A DNA stretch of 15,057 nucleotides from Nitrospiraceae bacterium (GCA_003453735.1 DMNE01000333.1:11900-26956); one strand, 5' to 3'. Positions 1 through 6,579 are shown, counted from the stretch's first letter. The notes: generated by a model not told the origin, from the letters alone. Program-made: numbers and translations.

Positions 1-68
1 AGCTATTTTCTGCTTTAGTGACATTGGCTTATTCTATCAGTACTCTTACGATACCACAGAAGGTTACG

Positions 69-117
69 AAAAAAAAGAGAGGGTAAACGCAGGCTTTTCA
101 CCTTACGTTGCCCTCTC
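69..117 (-). terminator. Intrinsic terminator of the stress-protein/permease operon
   Basis: Read on the minus strand, GAGAGGG (117-111) pairs with CCCTCTC (83-77), with a further four-base pairing CGTT/AACG inside. The descending arm is followed at once by a run of eight T (76-69). This is the classic stem plus U-tract, and it lies about 24 bases past the stop codon of the tandem universal stress protein gene. It fixes the 3' end of the leftward operon. Confidence 0.85.
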
Positions 118-140
118 CACTGCAACATAGATTAAAGTTT

Positions 141-995
141 CTAAGCTTTCCCTACAAGGATAGGGCAAGGCGCATGACCGATGACCTTTTCAGTAACGCT
201 TCCCATAAGGAGCCTCCTGAGTCCCGTTCTGCCGTGCGAACCCAGGACGATAGTATCCGCCATTTGTTCCCTCGCAAGGTCGATAATTGCCCGGTATGTC
301 TCACCTTCCCTTACAAAGTTCTCCGTTTTTATTCCTCGTTCCTCCGCACGTTTCTTTACGTCCTCAGTATATCCCCTTGCCTTTTTTGTCAAGTTATCCA
401 CAACCTCCGGGGCCTCGCCATAAAACTCAGGAGGGACATCCACAACTGATAAAACCCTCAGTTCTCCCCCGTATGCTTCAGCAAAATCTATTGCCCGTTC
501 CGTGGCAGCCCTGCTGAATTTTGAACCATCAGTCGCAACGAGGACTCTCTGCCACCCGAGATCTGTATTTCTCGGCACGACGAGGACATCCTGCCGACTG
601 TAACCGATGACCCTTGCGGTGACGCTTCCCACAAGGGCCCTCTCAAGTCGACCGAACCCTTGCCGTCCCATGACGATCACCTCACAGTTCTCCGTCTCCG
701 CACAGTCAATGATCCTCTGATATGCCTCACCTTCTTCGCAGACGGTCTTGATTAAAGCTCCTTCGGATTCCGCGACACTTTTCACCCCGGCAAGTACGTC
801 CTCGCAAGGTTTTCTGACAGACTCCATGATATTGCCAACACCAACCAAATCAAGATCGCCTTCGTAGGAAGGGACAACACAAACAACGGTTATCCAGCTC
901 TTCTCGTTTGCTGCAAGCTTGAAGGACTGTCTTAAGGCATGAATGCTGGACTCTGAACCGTCAATCGCCACCAGCAACTTCTTATACCTTCCCAT
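141..995 (-). CDS. Tandem-domain universal stress protein (UspA family)
   Basis: A 284-residue cytoplasmic protein with two complete Usp domains, about residues 1-141 and 148-283. Each begins with the usual beta-strand and an Asp (LLVAIDGS near 7-14, VLVATDGS near 151-158). Each carries the ATP-binding pattern G-x2-G-x9-G-S: G110/G113/G123-S124 in the first domain and G252/G255/G265-S266 in the second. Universal stress proteins of this type bind ATP and act in survival under starvation, oxidative or respiratory stress; the exact partner is unknown. It is the last gene of a leftward operon, starting 9 bases after the stop of the TauE-like permease gene. It has no clear Shine-Dalgarno of its own, so translation may be coupled. 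A terminator follows it. Family assignment is secure; the specific physiological role is inferred only from context. Confidence 0.93.
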   Translation of the reverse strand: MGRYKKLLVAIDGSESSIHALRQSFKLAANEKSWITVVCVVPSYEGDLDLVGVGNIMESVRKPCEDVLAGVKSVAESEGALIKTVCEEGEAYQRIIDCAETENCEVIVMGRQGFGRLERALVGSVTARVIGYSRQDVLVVPRNTDLGWQRVLVATDGSKFSRAATERAIDFAEAYGGELRVLSVVDVPPEFYGEAPEVVDNLTKKARGYTEDVKKRAEERGIKTENFVREGETYRAIIDLAREQMADTIVLGSHGRTGLRRLLMGSVTEKVIGHAPCPILVGKA

Positions 996-1004
996 TATTG
1001 TCGC

Positions 1005-2093
1005 TTATATATTCGACTGTTCCAAGACTTCCTCAGCCGCTTTACGCTCTGCACGGCGTCCCTGCCACATCGCGCGCAAAACGATAAAGCCTCCTAAGAG
1101 GAGGGCTAGCGCCATGATAGCAAAGCTCGTATTCTTAAGCATGGTTACGGTCGCTGAGCCAAGGGTCCGTGTCAGCCCCAGTTGCGAAAGATATACTGGA
1201 ACCATCAACCCGCGGCTGAAAAGAACGATTACCATGATGACACCCATGACTACCTTAATCATATAAGGCTTTACGTACGTAGTACCCATTGCGCCTAATT
1301 GAATGCCGAAAAGGGAGCCGGCAAGAATAATCATGGCAAGGCGGATGTCGACCAATCCGTGCATGGCATATTTGAAAGAGCCTCCCAGACCCATGACAAA
1401 TGCTATCACCAATTCTGTTGCTGACGCCATCAGACTCGGTGCACCAAGGATATAGATCATCGAAGGCACCCCGATAAATCCTCCTACGGCTATTGTTGCT
1501 GCCAGCATGCCCGTTGCGAAGCCCAGAGGAATGGTGAAAAGCACCGAAATCCGGGCGTTAAGGCTCTTGAAATAGACCATCGTCCCCGGGATGTGAATAG
1601 ACTGTACCCATTTCGCGATCTTCGTCATCTTCTCTTCTTCATGTGTATTGTTTGAGCGGTAAGTCTTCCATGCATCCTTGAGCACAAAACTACCAACGAC
1701 TGCAAGAATCACAACGAAGGCAACGCTGACATAAAGGTTTGACCCCGCATCACCAAAAGCTTTCTTGATGTTTTCCTGGATATGGGCACCGTAAAGAACC
1801 CCAGCCTCTGCGGAAATCCCGAGAACGATGCCGAGCTTTACATCAACCTGACCGTATTTGGCACGCTTTAGTGCGCCTACAAGAGCTTTGGGGAATTTAT
1901 GGCACATGTTGCTCGCCACCGCCACAAGCCCAGGAACTCCCAAACACATCATAGCAGGGGTGAGGACAAACGCTCCGCCGGAGCCAATGAATCCGCTTAC
2001 CAACCCACCAACAAAACCGACAATAAAGAGGTAGGCAATGCTCATCACATCAAGGTTTATGAAGTTAGCCGCCTGACTTACGATATCGTGCAT
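1005..2093 (-). CDS. TauE/SafE (DUF81) family membrane permease
   Basis: A 362-residue polytopic membrane protein with about eight hydrophobic segments arranged as two similar halves. The Gly-rich family motif appears in the first half (GFIGSGGAFVLTP, about 34-46) and in degenerate form in the second (GGFIGVPSM, about 204-212). A charged linker around 140-180 separates the halves. TauE/SafE proteins are thought to export small sulfur-containing or organic anions such as sulfite or sulfoacetate. The substrate here cannot be read from sequence, so 'sulfite exporter' would be a guess. The start is well supported: a strong AAGGAGGT lies in the last codons of the preceding gene, whose TGA ends one base before this ATG. 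It is flanked by genes for a small membrane protein and universal stress proteins in one operon, suggesting the export function is tied to stress or redox state. Confidence 0.88.
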   Translation of the reverse strand: MHDIVSQAANFINLDVMSIAYLFIVGFVGGLVSGFIGSGGAFVLTPAMMCLGVPGLVAVASNMCHKFPKALVGALKRAKYGQVDVKLGIVLGISAEAGVLYGAHIQENIKKAFGDAGSNLYVSVAFVVILAVVGSFVLKDAWKTYRSNNTHEEEKMTKIAKWVQSIHIPGTMVYFKSLNARISVLFTIPLGFATGMLAATIAVGGFIGVPSMIYILGAPSLMASATELVIAFVMGLGGSFKYAMHGLVDIRLAMIILAGSLFGIQLGAMGTTYVKPYMIKVVMGVIMVIVLFSRGLMVPVYLSQLGLTRTLGSATVTMLKNTSFAIMALALLLGGFIVLRAMWQGRRAERKAAEEVLEQSNI

Positions 2094-2094
2094 T

Positions 2095-2352
2095 TCACCT
2101 TACCTCCTTCTTCTTTTTTGCGGCCTCAATGCCCATCACTGTCCAGAAATGCCCGGTAAAGTTGCCGTGGAAGAACGAAAAAACAAATGCCACAGCTATC
2201 GGGAGAAATGCGTATACTCCACCCCTGCTGAAATAATCAACTACAACATCCTGCTTCGAAATCAGCGTTCCATAGAGTGCTATCGAAATGATCCCCGTCA
2301 AGACCATCTTTCCGATGGGTTTCCTTTTGGTACTACCATAACTGCCTGTCAT
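2095..2352 (-). CDS. Small two-helix membrane protein, permease partner candidate
   Basis: An 85-residue protein of unknown function. I chose the ATG at 2352 over one seven codons upstream because AAGGAGG sits five bases before it. Two hydrophobic stretches (about residues 13-32 and 45-62) predict two membrane helices. The C-terminal part has a distinctive aromatic/His patch, FFHGNFTGHFW, followed by a highly basic tail (AAKKKKEVR) that should lie in the cytoplasm. Its stop codon ends one base before the TauE-like gene, and its last codons hold that gene's ribosome binding site, so the two products are made together. This suggests a small subunit or assembly factor for the permease; that role is inference from position. 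I recall similar proteins beside TauE-like genes in sulfate reducers but cannot confirm this here. Confidence 0.82.
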   Translation of the reverse strand: MTGSYGSTKRKPIGKMVLTGIISIALYGTLISKQDVVVDYFSRGGVYAFLPIAVAFVFSFFHGNFTGHFWTVMGIEAAKKKKEVR

Positions 2353-2409
2353 TCCCGCCTCCTTTTCAATCATTCATTGAGACACCGGATCGTGCCTTGT
2401 GTTTTCGTC

Positions 2410-2880
2410 TTAAATACCGTCAGCTACCACTACCAATGGACACTTCAGATTCTGCCACGCCTCAGAAAGCCTTCTGCCCTTTCCTTTACAGTCGACCTCT
2501 AAATTCTTAGTGGACTCGGTGACAGCGAAAAGGATATCTTTCTTCGAGTTTGTATAATCGATAATCGCCTTTTTCAGGCAACCGCCCTTTTGAGTTAATC
2601 TGAAATCAATACCCTCCTCCTTGAGTTTGAAAAGACATCGATCAAGTATCGGGTCTGCTGCATCAGAAGGAGCTATATACAAAATATCCAGACTTGCTCC
2701 TATCCTCTTACAGGTGTTCAGGGCGTAGTGGAATGTCTTCATATCGACTTGTCCCCTTCTGACCGCCAACAGTACTTTTCTCTCCCGTCGCAGAAATTCA
2801 CCCGCCGTCTTAAATTCTCTTTCCTCAGCAAAAGAGATTGTGGACAACAGGTCTTCTATCTTCCTTTTTATGCTGCTCAT
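2410..2880 (-). CDS. Degenerate universal-stress-protein-like protein with helical N-terminal extension
   Basis: A 156-residue protein read from the ATG at 2880. An upstream ATG at 2949 would give 179 residues, but the 2880 start has AGAAGG about 12 bases upstream and follows a small gene by 10 bases. Residues 1-35 form a charged helical lead-in (FAEEREFKTAGEFLRR). From about residue 36 (KVLLAVRRG) a Usp-like alpha/beta domain follows, ending in the typical strand LKCPLVVVAD. The nucleotide-binding pattern G-x2-G-x9-G-S/T is absent: the corresponding stretch reads VTESTKNLEVDCKGKGRRLSE. It therefore probably does not bind ATP in the usual way and may serve as a regulatory or scaffolding Usp. 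It lies in the same operon as a true tandem Usp. The fold is fairly likely; the function is unknown. Confidence 0.78.
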   Translation of the reverse strand: MSSIKRKIEDLLSTISFAEEREFKTAGEFLRRERKVLLAVRRGQVDMKTFHYALNTCKRIGASLDILYIAPSDAADPILDRCLFKLKEEGIDFRLTQKGGCLKKAIIDYTNSKKDILFAVTESTKNLEVDCKGKGRRLSEAWQNLKCPLVVVADGI

Positions 2881-2890
2881 GGTATTGCTC

Positions 2891-3043
2891 TTACCTTCTT
2901 GCCCCGCGAGCAGAAATCCTAGCCGTCTTGCTGGCTGTCGGGGTCTCACGCTTCTGATCCCTTGGTTTATCTCTCATGATCTCTCGTGCCGTATCGAATC
3001 CCCTGGCCTCTACAAAGGTCACAGCTGAAAAGATCTCTCCCAT
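2891..3043 (-). CDS. 50-residue protein resembling the N-terminus of the adjacent Usp-like protein
   Basis: A short ORF, first in the leftward operon and too short for many gene finders. Its stop codon is 10 bases before the Usp-like start. Residues 4-24 (IFSAVTFVEARGFDTAREIM and the next Arg) line up without gaps with LLSTISFAEEREFKTAGEFL plus Arg at the start of the neighbouring protein. Nine of 21 positions are identical, including the pattern F-x-E-x-R-x-F-x-T-A-x-E. After this helix the protein is strongly basic (RDKPRDQKRE ... ARISARGARR) and probably disordered or nucleic-acid/partner binding. A GGAGG at 3062-3066 is about 18 bases from the ATG, farther than ideal. An in-frame stop lies just two codons upstream, so no longer start exists. 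The resemblance and operon position make it likely real; the function is unknown. Confidence 0.62.
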   Translation of the reverse strand: MGEIFSAVTFVEARGFDTAREIMRDKPRDQKRETPTASKTARISARGARR

Positions 3044-3093
3044 TTCTCACTAAAGACTCTATTCCTCCTTTCTGCTTTAATCTATATCCTTTC

Positions 3094-3112
3094 CTTTCAC
3101 CTTTCGTGCCAG
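3094..3112 (-). promoter_or_regulatory. Sigma-54-like -24/-12 promoter for the stress/permease operon
   Basis: On the minus strand the sequence reads CTGGCACGAAAGGTGAAAG from 3112. It matches the -24 half of the sigma-54 consensus perfectly (C/T-TGGCACG-A/G), and a GTGAA -12 half has the right 10-base spacing, but GA replaces the nearly invariant GC. The predicted start near 3085 leaves a 5' leader of about 40 bases before the 50-residue gene. The flanking palindromes at 3153-3167 and 3188-3202 sit where activator sites for sigma-54 enhancer-binding proteins normally lie. The imperfect -12 keeps this tentative. Confidence 0.4.
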
Positions 3113-3152
3113 ATCAAGAATAATCTGTAACCTATTGATTTGAAATACTTAT

Positions 3153-3167
3153 AATGCATTTTGCATT
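3153..3167. promoter_or_regulatory. Palindromic operator candidate, site 1
   Basis: AATGCA-TTT-TGCATT, a perfect inverted repeat of six bases with a three-base centre. It is one of four related palindromes in the window. A plus-strand TATAAT (3150-3155) overlaps its left edge. On the minus strand it lies roughly 75 bases upstream of the predicted sigma-54-type start. Confidence 0.6.
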
Positions 3168-3187
3168 CTGAAGGGAGGCTCTGATTC

Positions 3188-3202
3188 GATGCAAAATGCA
3201 AC
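3188..3202. promoter_or_regulatory. Palindromic operator candidate, site 2
   Basis: GATGCA-AAA-TGCAAC, the same TGCA-N3-TGCA core as site 1 in opposite orientation. Its centre is 35 bp from that of site 1. It overlaps the ATG of an 18-codon ORF (3189-3245) that has a GGAGG at 3174-3178. Confidence 0.55.
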
Positions 3203-3338
3203 GCCTCAAAATACAATGAGCAAGCGGTCAAATCTTTTTCCCTAAAAACAGCGGGAAAGCAAGAGCAGGTGCCGTCTTCCTTTTTCAGCTGTCACTGCTT
3301 ACCCACCGTCAATCATGTCGTTTCAATAATTGAATGAA

Positions 3339-3355
3339 TGTTGCATTATGCAATA
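3339..3355. promoter_or_regulatory. Palindromic operator candidate, site 3
   Basis: TGTTGCATTATGCAATA: the core TTGCA-TTA-TGCAA (3341-3353) is a perfect five-base inverted repeat. It is nested in a wider one, TTGAAT (3330-3335) with ATTCAA (3355-3360). It lies about 60 bp upstream of the -35 box of the ytxH-like gene. It is identical at 16 of 17 positions to the site upstream of the histidine kinase (13545-13561). Confidence 0.65.
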
Positions 3356-3413
3356 TTCAAGATACATATTAAGGCCTTACTCGATAAGGATTAAGTGTGG
3401 AACCTAATGTTAT

Positions 3414-3442
3414 TTGACTCCGACAGGTATACCTGCTAGAGT
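3414..3442 (+). promoter_or_regulatory. Sigma-70-type promoter with a 12-bp palindrome in its spacer (ytxH-mutS2)
   Basis: TTGACT (3414-3419), a 17-base spacer, then TAGAGT (3437-3442) preceded by TGC as in extended -10 promoters. The spacer holds the perfect palindrome CAGGTATACCTG (3424-3435). A protein bound there would cover the promoter core. The predicted start near 3449 rules out an ATG at 3446 as the ytxH start and agrees with the ATG at 3479 chosen below. Confidence 0.6.
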
Positions 3443-3478
3443 TAAATGAAAGCACTATCTATGAAATGGAGGATAGCT

Positions 3479-3823
3479 ATGAGGACAGACGAGACAACAA
3501 GGATCGCGAGCGCATTTTTATTGGGGGGACTCATCGGTTGCGGCATCGCCCTCCTCTACGCTCCCAAGTCAGGCCGAGAAACGAGAAAAGATATTTCGAA
3601 GGCAGCAAAGCGCGTAAAACGCGACGCCGTTGAGCTGGTTGAGGATACCGTGGAGACAGTAAATGACTTTGTGGGCGAAGTCAAAGACAGGGCTTCGGAT
3701 ATCATCGAGAGGGGTGTGGAGCTTTCAGAAAGCGCTAAGAAGGAGGTCATCAAGACCTTCGAGCATGGGCAGAAGATGATCGAAAAACAGAAGAGGAGGG
3801 TTATCGAAGGACTCGGCCTCTAG
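3479..3823 (+). CDS. YtxH-like general stress/membrane-anchored protein
   Basis: A 114-residue protein read from the ATG at 3479, which has GGAGG six bases upstream. An in-frame ATG at 3446 would precede the likely transcription start. Residues 9-27 form one Gly-rich membrane helix, running into the signature ALLYAPKSGRETRKD (about 24-38) typical of the YtxH family (PF12732). The remainder (about 40-110) is a long amphipathic, charged helix, probably coiled coil. YtxH-like proteins are widespread, often stress-induced in Bacillus, and their biochemical role is unresolved; an envelope-associated helical protein is the safest description. mutS2 follows 17 bases later and is almost certainly cotranscribed. 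The upstream region carries an operator-like palindrome at 3339-3355 and another inside the promoter spacer, so regulated expression is expected. Confidence 0.85.
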   Translation: MRTDETTRIASAFLLGGLIGCGIALLYAPKSGRETRKDISKAAKRVKRDAVELVEDTVETVNDFVGEVKDRASDIIERGVELSESAKKEVIKTFEHGQKMIEKQKRRVIEGLGL

Positions 3824-3840
3824 GCCACACAACTTGCTTC

Positions 3841-6219
3841 ATGATAGCGGAGAGTGCCCTAAATCTTCTTGAGTTTCATAAACTACTCAGGGTCATTGCT
3901 ACTTATTCCCATAGTGAGGCTTCCCACAAGGCAGTACTAGATATCCTCCCCCTCGACAGCAGGGATGATATAGAGAGAAGACTCGCACAGGTTGATGAGA
4001 TACGCAGGCTGGCTCAGGAGGGCAACCCTCTCAGGCTGTCCGGGTTTTCAGATATATCTTCCCTCTTGGCACAGATAAGGCCTGAAGGGGCTATCCTTGA
4101 ACCACGTGAACTTACTCTCTTTATCTCTTTCTTGATAATTCTCGCTGACATATCTTCACAGCTGGCCAGCAGAGAGGATCTTCCTTTTTTGAGGAAACTC
4201 ACAAACCCACTTACAGGATTTCCCGACATATTGAAGATTCTCGAGCGCTCAATCGACCGGGAAGGCAATATCCTTGAGAGTGCATCTCTCGCACTTTCAG
4301 AACTGAGGGGGCAAGTAAGACGGCTACAAGGCAGGATACGGAAGAAGCTTGAGGAGATGATGAAAGACGATCGGATTTCCCTCTTCCTGCAGGACACTTT
4401 CATAACGGAGAGGTCAGGCAGATGGGTCATACCGGTCAGGATGGATGCAAAGGGACAGGTGGCGGGTGTTGTCCATGATGTATCGAGGTCTGGTGAGACG
4501 GCATTTATAGAGCCCCTTGCAATCATCGGTCTGTCAAATGAACTCGAAAATCTTATTGCCGACCAAAAAGCTGAGGAGATACGGATCCTCAGGAATATCT
4601 GCTCAGGGATACGGATTATTGCCGACGACATGGCGACCCAGTATAAGATCATCCTTTTCCTCGATCTCCTGAATTGCATAGCAAAATTCGCCGACCAACT
4701 TCAGATGTGGACTCCGGAGATAAATGATTCAGGCATAATCCGTCTTGCGGGAGCAATACATCCTCTGCTCTTTCTCACATTCCAGGGTATCGAAGGCAAG
4801 ACGCGAAGTGATCACGAGGTTGTCCCCCTCGATCTGCATCTGGGCGGGACTGATACCGTAATGGTGATAACAGGCTCGAATGCGGGAGGAAAGACCATTG
4901 CGATTAAAACGATAGGGCTTCTTCTGCTCATGGCCTTGTCAGGTATGCCTGTGCCGGCTGACCCTTCATCGAGTTTTCCCCTTGTGCATGATCTGCTTAT
5001 CGATATTGGCGATGAACAATCAATAGAAAACAGCCTCTCCACGTTCTCTGCGCATATCTCGAACATCTCGGAGATACTGAAAAAGGCCAATGCAAAATCA
5101 CTTGTCCTCATCGACGAACTCGGCACCGGCACTGACCCCGACGAAGGCGCTGCCCTTGCCTGCGCTGTTTTGAAGGAGATACGGAACAGTAGCGCACTCC
5201 TGTTTGCCACAACCCACCTGACGGATATAAAGGGGTTTGTGCACAGGACAAAGGGCATGCTAAATGCCTCTATGGAATTTGACCAGAAGACGCTCACCCC
5301 ATTATACAGATTGCGGACAGGAGAACCGGGGCAATCTCATGCCCTTGAGATAGCGAGAAGGTACGGCCTGCCCGACGGTATCATCGATTCAGCAAAAGGT
5401 ATGCTCGGCGGAATTAAGGTGGAGTTTGACAATCTCATTGCTGACCTAAATGCGAAGAGGGCTGAATATGAAAATGCACTCAGCGAACTCCGGCAGCAAA
5501 GAATCGAAGTAGAAGAAACCAAAAGACAGTTGGAGCAAGAACTCTCTGAGGCGGAAAGCAATCGCAAAGAAATGATTTCAAAGGCTTATAGAGAGGCTTC
5601 TGAGATCGTTGCCGAGACAAAAAGGCAGATGCACGCCCTCCTTGATGAGATTAAGAAGAGGGATAAGATGAAGAGCCGCAGTGCAATAAAGAGTGTCGAG
5701 GCCAAGCAGGAGGAGATTGTCCAAAGGCTCAAGAAATACGATGCGGCAGAGTATGGCACTCCGTCAATAGACGCAATAAAAGAGGGTGATATCCTGTTCG
5801 TCAGATCGCTTGGCTATGATGTATCAGTCGTTGGAATCGACGAGAAGCACAATCGTCTGAGGGTAAGTACCGGTAGTATGGAAATTGCAGTGCCTTTTTC
5901 CGATATAGGATTTAAAAGAGGGAAATCTATGTCTGTAAGAACGGGTGTTACCTCGCTCGATAAACTGGATGACGCGGTTTCTACTAAGATAAATCTCGTC
6001 GGATTGAGGGTTGATGAGGCACTCTCAAGACTTGAACCCTTTTTGAATCATGCCTCTTTAGCCAACCTGTCAGTGGTCACCGTAATCCATGGCTTCGGAA
6101 CGGGAAGACTCTCCAAAGCTGTGCGTGAGCATCTGGATAGTCACCCCCTCATAAAGGGGTATAGAAGTGGAGAACTCTCTGAAGGTGGAGCAGGGGTGAC
6201 TGTCGTGACGCTGCAGTGA
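3841..6219 (+). CDS. mutS2: Endonuclease MutS2
   Basis: A 792-residue protein, the normal length for MutS2. It has the core/lever region (about 1-300), the ABC ATPase with Walker A GSNAGGKT (345-352), signature SLSTFSAHIS (398-407), Walker B LVLIDE (421-426) and the H-loop TTH (457-459), then a long coiled coil (about 525-635). A KOW-like segment follows (about 646-690) and a C-terminal Smr domain (about 716-792) with HGFGTGRL (750-757). MutS2 binds branched DNA to limit recombination, and in Bacillus it also acts on collided ribosomes. In the Smr domain the usual LDLR/LDLH motif reads INLV, losing the acidic residue and the Arg/His, so nuclease activity may be weakened or use other residues. 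The ATG has no Shine-Dalgarno and lies 17 bases after ytxH, suggesting coupled translation. No obvious terminator follows. Confidence 0.97.
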   Translation: MIAESALNLLEFHKLLRVIATYSHSEASHKAVLDILPLDSRDDIERRLAQVDEIRRLAQEGNPLRLSGFSDISSLLAQIRPEGAILEPRELTLFISFLIILADISSQLASREDLPFLRKLTNPLTGFPDILKILERSIDREGNILESASLALSELRGQVRRLQGRIRKKLEEMMKDDRISLFLQDTFITERSGRWVIPVRMDAKGQVAGVVHDVSRSGETAFIEPLAIIGLSNELENLIADQKAEEIRILRNICSGIRIIADDMATQYKIILFLDLLNCIAKFADQLQMWTPEINDSGIIRLAGAIHPLLFLTFQGIEGKTRSDHEVVPLDLHLGGTDTVMVITGSNAGGKTIAIKTIGLLLLMALSGMPVPADPSSSFPLVHDLLIDIGDEQSIENSLSTFSAHISNISEILKKANAKSLVLIDELGTGTDPDEGAALACAVLKEIRNSSALLFATTHLTDIKGFVHRTKGMLNASMEFDQKTLTPLYRLRTGEPGQSHALEIARRYGLPDGIIDSAKGMLGGIKVEFDNLIADLNAKRAEYENALSELRQQRIEVEETKRQLEQELSEAESNRKEMISKAYREASEIVAETKRQMHALLDEIKKRDKMKSRSAIKSVEAKQEEIVQRLKKYDAAEYGTPSIDAIKEGDILFVRSLGYDVSVVGIDEKHNRLRVSTGSMEIAVPFSDIGFKRGKSMSVRTGVTSLDKLDDAVSTKINLVGLRVDEALSRLEPFLNHASLANLSVVTVIHGFGTGRLSKAVREHLDSHPLIKGYRSGELSEGGAGVTVVTLQ

Positions 6220-6309
6220 CACTCCTAGCGCACGGCAGGGGCGAAGCTTCGACTTCTGGCAATCTTCTACAGTCATTCGTATTGTGTGAGTGATAGCTAC
6301 AACATAGGA
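6220..6309. other. 3' flank of mutS2, no gene seen
   Basis: Part of a 448-base interval (6220-6667) between convergent genes. I see a short palindrome CGAAGCTTCG (6242-6251) but no T-run after it, and no RNA gene or convincing promoter. The rest of the interval holds only the doubtful ORF listed next and about 90 bases after it without recognisable content. Confidence 0.5.
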
Positions 6310-6579
6310 TCAGTGGAAGAGTGTGAGGCATGGAAGACTTTTGTGATTTGCCACAAAGACTATCTTGAATAATCCGACATCCATATTGTCGACTGCAGTA
6401 AGATGTTTCCAGTGGTCATCTCTTTTCTTGTCTGTGGGCATTTTAAGTGGGGTAGAAGGCATCTCCATCCTTGATCTTGGTTGCGGGATGGCCTGCTCAC
6501 CGAGGAGCTTTGAAAATTCGACATCACTCTTAGGGGACTGGGCGATGGCTCCGAAGATGTTATGGATGAAATGCCCCAT
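6310..6579 (-). CDS. Doubtful 89-residue ORF
   Basis: An open frame downstream of the secreted-protein gene on the same strand. It has no recognisable motif, signal peptide or membrane segment, and no Shine-Dalgarno before its ATG (an in-frame stop abuts it). Codon third positions are moderately G/C-rich, as in the real genes, which is the only point in its favour. The opposite strand is also open over 6365-6583 from a TTG. It could be a real small gene, the remnant of a longer one, or chance. Confidence 0.22.
   Translation of the reverse strand: MGHFIHNIFGAIAQSPKSDVEFSKLLGEQAIPQPRSRMEMPSTPLKMPTDKKRDDHWKHLTAVDNMDVGLFKIVFVANHKSLPCLTLFH

Noticed and set aside
2410..2949. Longer 179-residue version of the Usp-like protein
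   Set aside because: The extra 23 residues overlap the 50-residue gene in another frame and lack a ribosome site; the ATG at 2880 is better supported.
3446..3478. Upstream ATG for the YtxH-like protein
   Set aside because: It would lie before the predicted transcription start and has no ribosome site, whereas GGAGG precedes the ATG at 3479.
4014..4679. Long minus-strand frame of 221 codons
   Set aside because: Antisense shadow of mutS2; Ser/Arg-rich text typical of an antisense frame.
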